Positions 44,452 through 53,357 of a DNA stretch of 64,000 nucleotides are shown in pieces; positions within the stretch are counted from its first letter, which is position 1; every line of letters begins with the position of its first letter. Below the pieces are notes generated by a model. That model ran no database searches, was not told where the DNA came from, and saw only the letters and a list, made by a program, of their open reading frames with translations. Position numbers and translations under genes: made by a program. This DNA is from Streptomyces sp. Tu6071 (GTDB lineage Bacteria > Actinomycetota > Actinomycetes > Streptomycetales > Streptomycetaceae): contig NZ_CM001165.1 of the NCBI RefSeq assembly GCF_000213055.1, positions 2,503,445 through 2,567,444 on the forward strand, read 5' to 3'.

Positions 44452-46326
44452 TCAGTTGTGCTTGGCGCGGGAGGCCGAGCGGGCGCGCTCGCGGCCGTCG
44501 AGGACGACCTTGCGGATGCGGACCGTCTCCGGGGTGACCTCGACGCACTCGTCGTTGCGGCAGAACTCCAGGGACTGCTCCAGCGAGAGCTTGCGCGCGG
44601 GCACCACGTTCTCCGTGGTGTCGGCGGAAGCGGCACGCATGTTGGTGAGCTTCTTCTCCTTGGTGATGTTCACGTCCATGTCGTCGGCGCGCGAGTTCTC
44701 GCCGACGATCATGCCCTCGTATACCTCCGTCGTGGGCTCGGTGAAGATGACACCGCGCTCCTGGAGGTTGACCATCGCGAAGGGGGTCACGACGCCCGCG
44801 CGGTCCGCGACCAGCGAGCCGTTGTGGCGGGTGCGCAGCTCGCCGAACCAGGGCTCGTGGCCCTCGAAGAGGGAGTGCGCGATGCCGGTGCCGCGGGTCT
44901 GCGTGAGGAACTCGGTACGGAACCCGATGAGGCCGCGCGAGGGCACGATCCACTCCATGCGGACCCAGCCGGAGCCGTGGTTCGTCATGGTCTCCATGCG
45001 GCCCTTGCGGGTCGCCATGAGCTGGGTGATCGCGCCGAGGTGCTCCTCGGGGGAGTCGATCGTCATGCGCTCGATCGGCTCGTGGATCTTGCCGTTGATC
45101 TCCTTGGTGACGACCTCGGGCTTGCCGACCGTCAGCTCGAAGCCCTCGCGGCGCATCTGCTCGACCAGGATGGCGAGCGCCAGCTCACCGCGGCCCTGCA
45201 CCTCCCAGGCGTCGGGACGCTCGGTGTCGAGCACCCGGAGCGAGACGTTGCCGATCAGCTCGCGGTCGAGGCGGTCCTTGACCTGGCGGGCGGTGACCTT
45301 GTGGCCCTTGCCGCCCTTGCCGACGAGTGGCGAGGTGTTGGTCCCGATGGTCATGGAGATGGCCGGCTCGTCCACCGTGATGAGCGGCAGCGCGATGGGG
45401 TTCTCGGTGTCGGCGAGGGTCTCGCCGATCATGATGTCGGGGATGCCCGCGATCGCGCAGATGTCACCGGGGCCCGCCTTCTCGGCCGGCTTGCGGGTGA
45501 GCGCCTCGGTCATGAGCAGCTCGGTGATGCGCACGTTCTGGATCGAGCCGTCGCGCTTGATCCACGCGACGGTCTGGCCCTTGCGCAGCTCGCCCTGCTC
45601 GACGCGGCACAGCGCGATGCGGCCGAGGAAGTTGTCGGCGTCGAGGTTGGTGACGTGCGCCTGGAGCGGGGCCTCGGCGTCGTACTCGGGGGCCGGGACG
45701 GTGTCCAGGATGGTCGTGAAGAACGGCTCCAGGTTGGTGGAGTCGCCGGGAACGGTGCCGTCCTCGGGCTTGGTGAGCGAGGCCACGCCGTCGCGCGCGC
45801 AGGCGTAGACGATCGGGAACTCGATCTGCTCCTCGTCCGCGTCGAGGTCGAGGAAGAGGTCGTACGTCTCGTCGATGACCTCGGAGATCCGCGAGTCGGG
45901 GCGGTCCGTCTTGTTGATGCAGAGGATGACCGGCAGCCGCGCGTCGAGCGCCTTGCGGAGCACGAAGCGGGTCTGCGGGAGGGGGCCCTCGGAGGCGTCG
46001 ACCAGGAGCACCACCGCGTCCACCATCGACAGGCCGCGCTCGACCTCACCGCCGAAGTCGGCGTGGCCGGGGGTGTCGATGATGTTGATCGTGATGGGCT
46101 CCCCCCCGTCCTTGGGGTGGTACTTCACGGCCGTGTTCTTGGCCAGGATCGTGATGCCCTTCTCACGTTCCAGGTCGTTGGAGTCCATCATGCGGTCGTC
46201 CAGGTGCTCCGCCGCGTGCGCGGCGAAGGCCCCGGCCTGCTTCAGCATGGCGTCGACCAGCGTCGTCTTCCCGTGGTCGACGTGGGCGACGATGGCGACG
46301 TTACGGATGTCATGGCGCGTGGGCAC
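44452..46326 (-). CDS. typA: Ribosome-associated GTPase TypA/BipA
   Basis: A 624-residue translational GTPase. G1 AHVDHGKTTL at about 15-24, switch II DTPGHADFGGEV, G4 NKTDRPDSR; then the beta-barrel, EF-G-like domains and the BipA-specific C-terminal domain (NMRAASADTTENVVPARKLSLEQSLEF). It binds the 70S ribosome under stress and helps large-subunit assembly. GTG 46326 was chosen because the family begins with R-H-D-I-R-N-V-A-I-V-A-H; aggagaatc is about 10 bases upstream. It lies immediately downstream of the LpqW-like gene in the same direction; typA and lpqW are neighbours in M. tuberculosis too. Confidence 0.95.
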   Translation of the reverse strand: MPTRHDIRNVAIVAHVDHGKTTLVDAMLKQAGAFAAHAAEHLDDRMMDSNDLEREKGITILAKNTAVKYHPKDGGEPITINIIDTPGHADFGGEVERGLSMVDAVVLLVDASEGPLPQTRFVLRKALDARLPVILCINKTDRPDSRISEVIDETYDLFLDLDADEEQIEFPIVYACARDGVASLTKPEDGTVPGDSTNLEPFFTTILDTVPAPEYDAEAPLQAHVTNLDADNFLGRIALCRVEQGELRKGQTVAWIKRDGSIQNVRITELLMTEALTRKPAEKAGPGDICAIAGIPDIMIGETLADTENPIALPLITVDEPAISMTIGTNTSPLVGKGGKGHKVTARQVKDRLDRELIGNVSLRVLDTERPDAWEVQGRGELALAILVEQMRREGFELTVGKPEVVTKEINGKIHEPIERMTIDSPEEHLGAITQLMATRKGRMETMTNHGSGWVRMEWIVPSRGLIGFRTEFLTQTRGTGIAHSLFEGHEPWFGELRTRHNGSLVADRAGVVTPFAMVNLQERGVIFTEPTTEVYEGMIVGENSRADDMDVNITKEKKLTNMRAASADTTENVVPARKLSLEQSLEFCRNDECVEVTPETVRIRKVVLDGRERARSASRAKHN

Positions 46327-46420
46327 TTGCGGCGATTCTCCCGAGTCGTGGATGGCTGCGCGTCCGGTGTCGTACGCGCGCCCTGCCGGGCGGAACATGC
46401 CACGGCCTCACCCCATCGTA

Positions 46421-46455
46421 CGGGGCCCGTACCGGGTGGCGCGGTACGGGCCCCG
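46421..46455 (-). terminator. Perfect 14-bp hairpin terminator
   Basis: Arms 46421-46434 and 46442-46455 pair perfectly around ggtggcg. Located 26 bp past the stop of the LpqW-like gene (46482) and about 95 bp before typA, suggesting that typA has its own promoter. Confidence 0.9.
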
Positions 46456-46481
46456 TGGGCGGGCTCAGGAGGAGACGGGGG

Positions 46482-48905
46482 TCACTCCCCGACGGGGGCC
46501 GTCGTGTTCCCCGCCGGCTTCCCGACCGGCGCCTTCGTCCCCTTCGCGCCCTTCGCGCCCTTCGCGGCGAAGCCGATGTTCTCCCAGTCCGGGGTGGCGA
46601 AGCCGAAGGCCCCGGCGTTCAGGAGGTCGGAGCGCGCGGCGACGAGTTCGGGGCGCTGGTAGAGCGGGATGGAACCGGCGGCGGCCCAGATGCGGGCGTC
46701 CGCCTTCTTGACGAGCTGCCCGGCCTCCTTGGCGTCGAGGGTCCCGGCGGCCTGGTCGAGGAGCTGGTCGATGCGGTCGGTGCCGACGCGCGTGTAGTTC
46801 TGGTCGACGTTGAGCGAGCCGTCCGCCGCCGGGACGGGCTTGCCGTAGACGGGGCGCGCGTCGGTGGCGGGGAAGGCGGTGCCCGGCCAGGACCACAGCG
46901 CCATGTCGTAGTCGCCGGTCGCGATGTGGTCCTTGAAGTAGGAGGCGTCGGAGACCTTCTGCACCTGGGTGCGGATGCCGATCTTCTCGACCATGCCCGC
47001 GATCTTCTCGCCGACCTCGCGCAGTTGCGCGGAACCGGCGCCCGCGGGGACGACGAAGCGGAGCGTGAGGGGCTTGCCGTCCTTGCCGAGCACGGCGGGG
47101 ACCCCGGCGGGACCGGCCTTGGGCGCGGCCTGGTCCTTCTCCTCCGCCCGCGGCGGCGCGGGGGTGCCCTTGGGGGCGTAGGCCCCGGCGGCGCCCGCGG
47201 CCTTCGCGGGCCGGGCCGCCATCGCGTACGCCTGGTGGAGGAGGACGGACTGCGGGGGCACGGGCGCGGGGGCGAGCGGGGCGGCGGCGTCCTTCGCCTT
47301 CTTCCCGGCCCCGGCCTTCTTCTCCGCCCCGGCCTTCTTCCCGGCCGTCCGCGCCTTCCCGGCGTCGGCGCCGCTCTTCTCGCTGCGGGCCTCGTCCTCG
47401 GGGGCCTTGGCGTCGGTACGGGGTGCCTTGCCGTCCGTACGTGCTCCGGTGCCCGCCTTGCCGTCCGTACGTGCTCCGGTGCCCGCCTTGCCGTCCGCGT
47501 CCGCGCCCGCCTTGCCCTGCGCGGCCTCGTCCTTCTTCGCCGCTTCGCCGGAGACCGGGGCCGGCTTGTAGCCCGCGTCGGAGAGGAGGGCCTGCGCCTC
47601 GACGGCGTCCTGCTTGCCGAGGGCGCCGCTGCTATCGGCGTAGGCGTCCTGGCCCGCGAGGGCGAGGTGGCTGCCGACCGGGTCGGCGGGCAGGCCGAGG
47701 GGCTTGAGCACGAGCTGGGCGAGGGACTTGCGGTCGAGGGCGCGGGCCACGGCGCGGCGTACGCGCTCGTCGGAGAGGGGGCCGGACTCGCCGTTGAGCG
47801 CGAGCTGCGTGTAGGCGGGTTCGAGGCTCTTGCGCAGGCGGTAGCGGCCGAGGCTGCGCTGCTGGGCCTCCTCGACGGCGCGGGCCTCGGCGAGGTCGGC
47901 GCGGTTCTGCCGGTCGAGGCGGTTGACCTGCTCGGGGGAGCCCTTCGCGAAGGCGCGGGAGTAGACGTCGGCGGCGACGGCGCCCGCGGCGTTCGGTCCG
48001 CTCTGCGGCGCGAGCGGGCCGCCGTCGCCCTTGCCGGCGCGGGCGACGCGCGCGGCCTCGTCCTGTTCGACGGGGGCGAGGTCGACGCGGCCGTCGAGCA
48101 TGGCCTTGACCCGCTTCCCGGCGGGGACCGCGCGCAGGACGAGGCCGTCGAGCTTGGCGCGGTCGCCCCACCAGCGGGTGTCGCGCTCCAGCGTGAGGTC
48201 GCCGCTCTTGCGGTCCTCCTTGCCGACGCGGAAGGGGCCCGCGCTCACGGCGAGCCCGGTGCGGGCGGCGTCGTTGAAGGTCTCGGCGCTGCCCATGACC
48301 TCCTTGGGGTACAGCGGCGAGAAGAGGGCGCGCCAGTCCGCGTACGGCTTGGCGAAGGTGACCCGTACCTCCTGGGCGTTCGCGCCGCGCTCGACCTTCG
48401 CGATGCGGTCGTAGCCGGCGTTGCGCGCCGTCCAGTACTTGCTGTCGGAACCGCGCAGGGCCTGCCACTGGGCGGCGAAGTCGTCGGCGCCGATGTCGCG
48501 GCCGTTGTTCCAGGCGGCCTTGGGGTCGAGGTGGTAGACGACGACCTGCCGGGGCTCGGTGGTCTCGACCTTCGCGTCGCGCAGGTACGCGGCGGAGCGG
48601 GCGGGGCGGCCCTGCCGGTCGAGGTGGAACATCGAGGGCAGCGTGGCCGAGGCGACGCGCGCGGTCGTGGTGTCGGCGTCCGCCTGGAAGGTGTTGAGGG
48701 TGCTGGGGAGCCGGTCGACGGCCCAGTGCAGGGTGCCGCCCTCGGCGACGCGGTCCCGTGCGGCCTGGTGGACGTCGGGCGCGACGACGCGCCCCGCGTG
48801 CGTGCCGCCGCCGTCGCCGGAGCAGGAGGCGAGGGCGGGCACGGCGAGCACGCCTGCCACAAGGAACACGGCGGAACGCAGTCTCGGGCCGCTGTACGAC
48901 GACAT
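46482..48905 (-). CDS. LpqW-like family 5 solute-binding lipoprotein
   Basis: An 807-residue lipoprotein. Signal peptide with lipobox LAS-Cys28; mature domain starts GTLHWAVDRLPSTLNTFQADAD. It is a periplasmic-binding-protein fold of the peptide-binding family 5, but with no permease or ATPase gene beside it. The neighbouring typA and the whole context match lpqW (Rv1166), whose product is a regulator of mannoglycolipid synthesis rather than a transporter component in mycobacteria. From about residue 448 to 592 it is interrupted by a Lys/Ala/Gly-rich insertion with 10-residue repeats (GKAGTGARTD), then the fold resumes (LTLRFVVPAGAGSAQLREVGEKI). Start ATG 48905 follows ggaggtacc. Confidence 0.85.
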   Translation of the reverse strand: MSSYSGPRLRSAVFLVAGVLAVPALASCSGDGGGTHAGRVVAPDVHQAARDRVAEGGTLHWAVDRLPSTLNTFQADADTTTARVASATLPSMFHLDRQGRPARSAAYLRDAKVETTEPRQVVVYHLDPKAAWNNGRDIGADDFAAQWQALRGSDSKYWTARNAGYDRIAKVERGANAQEVRVTFAKPYADWRALFSPLYPKEVMGSAETFNDAARTGLAVSAGPFRVGKEDRKSGDLTLERDTRWWGDRAKLDGLVLRAVPAGKRVKAMLDGRVDLAPVEQDEAARVARAGKGDGGPLAPQSGPNAAGAVAADVYSRAFAKGSPEQVNRLDRQNRADLAEARAVEEAQQRSLGRYRLRKSLEPAYTQLALNGESGPLSDERVRRAVARALDRKSLAQLVLKPLGLPADPVGSHLALAGQDAYADSSGALGKQDAVEAQALLSDAGYKPAPVSGEAAKKDEAAQGKAGADADGKAGTGARTDGKAGTGARTDGKAPRTDAKAPEDEARSEKSGADAGKARTAGKKAGAEKKAGAGKKAKDAAAPLAPAPVPPQSVLLHQAYAMAARPAKAAGAAGAYAPKGTPAPPRAEEKDQAAPKAGPAGVPAVLGKDGKPLTLRFVVPAGAGSAQLREVGEKIAGMVEKIGIRTQVQKVSDASYFKDHIATGDYDMALWSWPGTAFPATDARPVYGKPVPAADGSLNVDQNYTRVGTDRIDQLLDQAAGTLDAKEAGQLVKKADARIWAAAGSIPLYQRPELVAARSDLLNAGAFGFATPDWENIGFAAKGAKGAKGTKAPVGKPAGNTTAPVGE
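47426..47485. repeat. Two perfect 30-bp tandem repeats inside the LpqW-like gene
   Basis: Two identical, adjacent 30-bp units at 47426-47455 and 47456-47485, with a partial third copy following, keep the reading frame and encode two 10-residue repeats. Length variation by slippage between strains is expected. Confidence 0.9.
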
Positions 48906-49077
48906 CGTGCTGGTACCTCCGTGGCGTGACGCCTTGTCCGACTGTCTGCTTACTGTCCGATCACATCTATTGCCCTTCACGCGGGGTGCGCTGAGCAGCG
49001 CACCCGGTTGGCCCACGGAAGTCCCCCGGGGGAAGCAGTGGGGGGAGAGGCGGGCGCGGGGCGGGTACGTGTCCCCC

Positions 49078-49692
49078 ATGACCCGCATCGTCGCCGATAT
49101 CTCCGTGTCCCTCGACGGCTTCGTCACCGGCCCCGGTCCGGGGCCCCGCAACGGCCTCGGCGACGGCGGCGAGGCGCTGCACACCTGGGCGTTCTCGGAC
49201 GATCCCGAGGACCGGCGGGTGCTCGGCGAGGGGATGGCGCGCTCCGGGGCCGTCCTGCTGGGGCGGCGGCTCTTCGACATCGTCGACGGACCCGAGGGGT
49301 GGGACGACGAGGTGGGGTACGGGGCCGGGCAGGTCGGTCGGCCCGCTTTCCTCGTCGTGACGGGCGCGGAGCCCCGGTCCGTGCGGCTCGGGGCGCTCGA
49401 CTGGACCTTCGTCACGACTGGCCTGCCCGACGCCGTCGCCGCCGCGCGCGCCCGCGCGGAGGCGGCCTCCGCCGCCGCGGGGCGGGAACTGGACGTCGTC
49501 CTGATGGGCGGTGCCGCGCTGATCCGCTCCGCCTTCGCGGCGGGGCTCGTGGACGTCCTCTCGCTGCACCTCTCCCCCGTGCTGCTCGGCGCGGGCACGC
49601 CGCTCTTCACCGGCGGCACGGCGCGCTCGCTCGTGCAGCGGGACGTGCGCGTGACGTCCACGGCGACACACCTCACGTACGACGTGCTGTGA
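49078..49692 (+). CDS. RibD C-terminal / dihydrofolate reductase-like protein
   Basis: A 204-residue protein of the RibD C-terminal (DHFR-like) fold: MTRIVADISVSLDGFVTGPGPG at the start, LGRRLFDIVDGPEGWDD, and DVVLMGGAALIRSAFAAGLVDVLSLHLSPVLLGAGTPLF near the end. The family reduces small heterocycles with NADPH; substrate unknown. ATG 49078 fits the conserved start, with gtgtccccc in front but a weak ribosome binding site. It is divergent from the LpqW-like gene and converges with the isochorismatase gene. Confidence 0.87.
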   Translation: MTRIVADISVSLDGFVTGPGPGPRNGLGDGGEALHTWAFSDDPEDRRVLGEGMARSGAVLLGRRLFDIVDGPEGWDDEVGYGAGQVGRPAFLVVTGAEPRSVRLGALDWTFVTTGLPDAVAAARARAEAASAAAGRELDVVLMGGAALIRSAFAAGLVDVLSLHLSPVLLGAGTPLFTGGTARSLVQRDVRVTSTATHLTYDVL

Positions 49693-49760
49693 GCGGGTGG
49701 GGTGTGGATACGCCCGGGGCGGCCACCGTTTCCGGCGACCGCCCCCGGGGGGACTCGTAG

Positions 49761-49790
49761 TGCTCGGCCTCGTGGTGCTCGGCCTCGTGG
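49761..49790. repeat. 15-bp tandem repeat between convergent genes
   Basis: The 15-mer tgctcggcctcgtgg is present twice in tandem (49761-49775, 49776-49790) plus a partial third copy running into the isochorismatase stop region. Function unknown. Confidence 0.8.
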
Positions 49791-49793
49791 TGC

Positions 49794-50348
49794 TCAGCCG
49801 AGGAGCTTGGTGATCTCCTCGGCCGTGCCCGTCTCGCCGAGGCGCGGGAAGACGCGCTCGACGCTGTTGGCGTGCGCCTCGGCGCTCATGTCGGACACGG
49901 CGTCCGTCACGACGGTGACGTGGTAGCCGTACTCCTGCGCGAAGCGCGCCGTGGACTCGACGCCGATGCTCGTCGCGATGCCGGTGAGCACGACCTGCGT
50001 GATGCCCCGGCGGCGGAGCTGCGAGTCGAGGTCGGTGCCGTAGAAGGCGCCCCACGTCCGCTTCGTGACGCGGATGTCGGAGTCCTGCGCGTCCAGCTCC
50101 GCGACGAGGTCCGCCCAGTCGGCCGGGGGCTGCCCGCCGCGCGCCGGGGCCTCGTTGCGGCCGGGGGCGCCGCCCGTCACGTTGACGAGCACGACGGGCA
50201 GGCCCTTGGCGCGGAAGGCGGCGGCCAGTGCGGCGGAACGCGCGATGACGTCCTGCGCCGGGACGGGCGCGACGGGCATCCCGGCGATGCCCTTCTGGAG
50301 GTCGACGACGATCAGCGCGGTGCGGGGGTCGAGGGTCGTGGCGGTCAT
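49794..50348 (-). CDS. Isochorismatase family hydrolase lacking the catalytic cysteine
   Basis: A 184-residue protein of the isochorismatase/cysteine-hydrolase fold. Asp16 (VVDLQKG) and Lys96 (VTKRTWGAF) of the catalytic triad are present, but the position of the nucleophilic Cys in the usual TGVATNxCVES motif is Gly129 (TGIATSIGVES). True isochorismatases such as EntB and PhzD also lack the Cys and work by another mechanism, whereas nicotinamidases and carbamoyl hydrolases need it. So either it hydrolyses vinyl ethers like isochorismate or it is not enzymatic. The MarR gene lies upstream in the same direction and may control it. Confidence 0.85.
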   Translation of the reverse strand: MTATTLDPRTALIVVDLQKGIAGMPVAPVPAQDVIARSAALAAAFRAKGLPVVLVNVTGGAPGRNEAPARGGQPPADWADLVAELDAQDSDIRVTKRTWGAFYGTDLDSQLRRRGITQVVLTGIATSIGVESTARFAQEYGYHVTVVTDAVSDMSAEAHANSVERVFPRLGETGTAEEITKLLG

Positions 50349-50442
50349 GGGTGGTGCTCCTTCGTATCGGGGGGTGAGGTGTCCGCTCAGGCGCGGGGGC
50401 GCGGGGAGCGGTCCAGGAGGGCGGCGCCCTTCGTGGCGTCCC

Positions 50443-50495
50443 TGGCGGCGGTGGCGTCCGTGACGGCGGTGGCGTCCGTGGCGGCGGTGCGGCCG
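50443..50495. repeat. 18-bp tandem repeat (about 2.8 copies) between isochorismatase and MarR genes
   Basis: Units tggcggcggtggcgtccg at 50443-50460 and tgacggcggtggcgtccg at 50461-50478, then a partial copy. It lies in the 148-bp space downstream of the MarR stop. No coding role is apparent. It could bind a protein but is equally likely slippage. Confidence 0.75.
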
Positions 50496-50496
50496 G

Positions 50497-50970
50497 TCAC
50501 CCTTCGACCACCTTGCCGAGGAGGGTCACGGCCTCGGCGACGAGGGCGCGTTCCTCCGGGGACAGCTGGGTGTCGAGGGCGTGGGTGAGCCACGTGCGTT
50601 TGGCGGCGCGGACCTCGGCGAGGACGGTCCGGCCGCGCTCGGCGACCGAGACGACGGACTGGCGGCCGTCCCCGGGGTCCGGCGCGCGGGCGACGAGGCC
50701 CTGCTCGTGCAGGTAGCCGAGCGTGGCGCGCATCGACTGGGGGCGTACGTGCTCGGCGCGGGCGAGCGCCGCCGTGGTCATCGGGCCCTCGCGGTCGAGA
50801 CGGGAGAGCGCGGAGCGCTGGGTGGGGCTGAGCAGGCTGCGGGCGGACTGCGTCCGCAGGCGCCGCATGAGCAGCCCGGCCACCGAGGTCAGCTCGTCGG
50901 CGAGTCGCGCGCTGTCCGGGTGCGGTGCGCCGGGGGCGGGCCGCTCGGGCGGTGCGGTGGGCTCGGTCAT
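50497..50970 (-). CDS. MarR-family transcriptional regulator
   Basis: A 157-residue winged-helix regulator. Residues 45-110 hold the DNA-binding core (LSPTQRSALSRLDREGPMTTAALARAEHVRPQSMRATLGYLHEQGLVAR, marked by its first and last words), the wing is PDPGDGRQSVVSVAERGR. It most likely represses the isochorismatase gene or itself in response to a small aromatic molecule; no operator palindrome was readily visible. ATG 50970 was selected; a GTG at 50979 is possible. Confidence 0.9.
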   Translation of the reverse strand: MTEPTAPPERPAPGAPHPDSARLADELTSVAGLLMRRLRTQSARSLLSPTQRSALSRLDREGPMTTAALARAEHVRPQSMRATLGYLHEQGLVARAPDPGDGRQSVVSVAERGRTVLAEVRAAKRTWLTHALDTQLSPEERALVAEAVTLLGKVVEG

Positions 50971-51109
50971 GACGGCCACCGTACGAGTTCGGCAGGGAAA
51001 CTTGCAAACTTACTTGTCGATCGCGAGGCAGGGAAAGGGTACGTGCGAGGGGGGTGAGCGCTCACTCACCTCTGGATACCCTTGCTCTCGCCCGTCACGA
51101 AACCTAGGA

Positions 51110-51123
51110 TGAATGCGCTTTCA
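51110..51123. promoter_or_regulatory. LacI-type operator upstream of the LacI gene
   Basis: The 14-mer TGAATGCGCTTTCA matches the general LacI/GalR consensus TGNAANCGNTTNCA with one mismatch (T at position 5). It lies 33 bp before the chosen GTG start (51157), where autoregulation would act. An almost identical 14-mer (12 of 14 bases, the two differences symmetric) lies at 61127-61140 upstream of the sugar ABC operon. Confidence 0.7.
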
Positions 51124-51156
51124 TTCGGTGTGGACAGAACAGGCGATGGTGCTGCT

Positions 51157-52263
51157 GTGAGCGACACTCCCACGGTCTACGACGTGGCGGAGCAGTCGGG
51201 CGTGTCCATCGCCACCGTCTCCCGCGTCTACCGCAGTCCGGATTCCGTACGTCCCGCGACGCGCGAGAAGGTGCTCGCGGCGGCCCGCGCCCTCGGCTAC
51301 GTGCCGAGCGGCAGCGCGCGCGGACTCGCGAGCCGCACCACCGGCATCATCGGCCTGTGCTTCCCCGACTACGCCGACCCGGACGCGGACTCCGGAGCAG
51401 GTGAGGGCGACGAGGAGGCGGGCACCCTCTACTCGGACCAGATCATCAGGGGCATGGAGCGCGCGGCCCGCCGCCACGGGTACGCGCTGCTCATCGCCGC
51501 CTCGCTGGCGGGCGGACCGGAGAGCCTGGTGGCGAAGGTCGCGGGGCGCGTGGACGGGTTCGCCGTGCTCGCGCGGACGGTGCCGACCGAGGACCTGGAG
51601 GTCATCTCGCGGCGCGTGCCCGTCGTGATGCTCGCGGGCCCGCGCGAGATAGACCACATGGACCACATCGAGGTCGCGAACCGCGACGGCGAGTACCAGC
51701 TCACGCGCCACCTCCTCGCGGACCACGGCCTGCGCCGCCTCGCCTTCATCGGCAGCGCCGACGAGTCGCCCGACGTGGGCGCCCGCTTCGAGGGCTACCG
51801 CGACGCGCTGCGCGAGGCGCGCCTGCCCGTACCCGAGGCACCGGACCTGCGCGCCCCGCTGATGACCCGCGCCGAGGGCTCCCGCGCGACACGCGCCCTC
51901 CTCGACCGCCCGGGACCGCGCCCCGAGGCGCTCGTCTTCGCGAACGACCAGATGGCGGTCGGCGCCCTGCACACGCTGGAGGAGGCGGGGGTACGGGTCC
52001 CGGAGGACGTCGCCGTGACCGGCTTCGACGGCATCCCGCTGAGCCGTGTCGTGCGCCCCCCGCTCACCACGGTCCGCCAGCCGATGCGCCGCATGGGCGA
52101 GGAGGCGGCCGAACTCCTCATCCAGCGCGTCACGGAGCCCCAGCGCACCCCGCCGGTCTCCCGGGTCCTGCCCGTCGAGGTGACCCGCCGGGGAAGCTGC
52201 GGCTGCGGCGAGCCTTCCGGGGGCGGCGCTTCCGGAGCGGCGCTTCCGGGCGCTGAAGGCTGA
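51157..52263 (+). CDS. LacI-family transcriptional regulator
   Basis: A 368-residue repressor. N-terminal HTH TVYDVAEQSGVSIATVSRVYRSP at about 5-27 and the hinge RALGYVPSGSARGLAS; then the periplasmic-binding-protein fold (TTGIIGLCFPDY, DQIIRGMERAARRHGYALLIAAS, RPEALVFANDQMAVGALHTL, VAVTGFDGIPLSRVVRPPLTT). An acidic insertion near DADSGAGEGDEEAG is family-variable, and the tail is Gly/Cys-rich (GSCGCGEPSGG). GTG 51157 was chosen as start: the operator-like 14-mer at 51110 then falls upstream. The alternative ATG at 51109 would put the operator inside the gene. Probably sugar-responsive. Confidence 0.92.
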   Translation: MSDTPTVYDVAEQSGVSIATVSRVYRSPDSVRPATREKVLAAARALGYVPSGSARGLASRTTGIIGLCFPDYADPDADSGAGEGDEEAGTLYSDQIIRGMERAARRHGYALLIAASLAGGPESLVAKVAGRVDGFAVLARTVPTEDLEVISRRVPVVMLAGPREIDHMDHIEVANRDGEYQLTRHLLADHGLRRLAFIGSADESPDVGARFEGYRDALREARLPVPEAPDLRAPLMTRAEGSRATRALLDRPGPRPEALVFANDQMAVGALHTLEEAGVRVPEDVAVTGFDGIPLSRVVRPPLTTVRQPMRRMGEEAAELLIQRVTEPQRTPPVSRVLPVEVTRRGSCGCGEPSGGGASGAALPGAEG

Positions 52264-52376
52264 GGCGGCGGTACGGGGGCGACCGCCTTCGGCCGTACCC
52301 CCGCGCACACCTTGCCCGCACCTTCACGCGCGCCTTCGGCCGCTCCCCCGCGCACGCCCTGGACCGTCCGGCGGCC

Positions 52377-53357
52377 TCAGGCAAGCGGCGCGCTCGTCAG
52401 CGCGGCCGAGACCGTCCACAGGCGCTCGGCGAGCGCCGGGTCGAGCGCCCACTCCTTGACGCCGTGCGGGTGCTCGGCGAGGGCCGCGTCGTCCGGCACG
52501 GTGTACGCCTCCTGGCAGTCGTCGAGGTAGCGGCCCCCCGCCTGGGCGAGGGCGGGGAGGACGGCGGCGACCATCGTCGTCGCCGCGCCCTGGCCCACCG
52601 TCTTGTACGTGAAGACCCCCGCGGCCTCCGCCGCGTCGAGCGAGCGCCGCTGCCGCTGCGTGAAGTGCCGTTGCAGCCCGGTGGCGACGCCTCCCGGGTT
52701 GACGGTGTTGGCGACGATCCCGTCCCGCGCCCAGCGGCGCGTCGCCGCCACGGCGAAGAGCGAGTTGGCCGTCTTCGACCGCGCGTAGGCGAGCTGCGGG
52801 TCGTAGGGGCCGCGCGTGTGGTGGAGGTCGTCGAAATCGACCCCGGCCCGCATGTGGGCCGTCGAGCTGACCGCGACGACGCGGGCACCGCCGCGCTCGG
52901 CCGCTCCCCGGGCCAGCGCACCGTGCAGGCCCGTGGCCAGCGCGAAGTGCCCGAGGTGGTTGGTCGCGAACTGCCACTCCCAGCCCTCGCGGGTGCGGGA
53001 GAGGCCGCCCGTGACCACGCCCGCGTTGTTGATGAGGAGGTGGAGCGGTCCGCGCCACGCCGCGAGGAAGCGCGCGACCGAGGCCCGGTCGGCGAGGTCG
53101 AGCGGCGCGACGTCGGGGCGGGTTCGCCCGGTGGAGCGGGCGATCTCCCCGGCGACGGCGCTCCCCGCGTCCGCGTCGCGCACCGCGAGTGTGACGCGCG
53201 CCCCGGCGGCGGTGAGGGCACGGGCCGTCTCGGCCCCGATGCCGGAGGAAGCGCCGGTGACGAGCGCGCGGACGCCGCCGAGGTCGTGCCCGCGCAGCAC
53301 GTCGTCCGCCGTGCTGGCGGCGGTGAAGGAGGTCACGAGCCGTGGGTGCTGAGCCAT
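52377..53357 (-). CDS. Short-chain dehydrogenase/reductase (retinol dehydrogenase-like)
   Basis: A 326-residue SDR. NAD(P)-binding GASSGIG at about 36-42, LLINNAGVV at about 108-116, catalytic Ser in AVSSTAHM and the active-site Y-x3-K in AYARSKTANSL (Tyr about 193, Lys about 197), NPGGVATGL. Similar to bacterial SDRs of the retinol dehydrogenase/WW-domain oxidoreductase group. Divergent from a TetR regulator with 64 bp between start codons, so the TetR protein probably controls it. Substrate unknown. Confidence 0.9.
   Translation of the reverse strand: MAQHPRLVTSFTAASTADDVLRGHDLGGVRALVTGASSGIGAETARALTAAGARVTLAVRDADAGSAVAGEIARSTGRTRPDVAPLDLADRASVARFLAAWRGPLHLLINNAGVVTGGLSRTREGWEWQFATNHLGHFALATGLHGALARGAAERGGARVVAVSSTAHMRAGVDFDDLHHTRGPYDPQLAYARSKTANSLFAVAATRRWARDGIVANTVNPGGVATGLQRHFTQRQRRSLDAAEAAGVFTYKTVGQGAATTMVAAVLPALAQAGGRYLDDCQEAYTVPDDAALAEHPHGVKEWALDPALAERLWTVSAALTSAPLA

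Noticed and set aside
47426..47500. Possible CRISPR-like array
   Set aside because: Repeats are directly adjacent without spacers, inside a gene and in frame. They encode a low-complexity protein segment.
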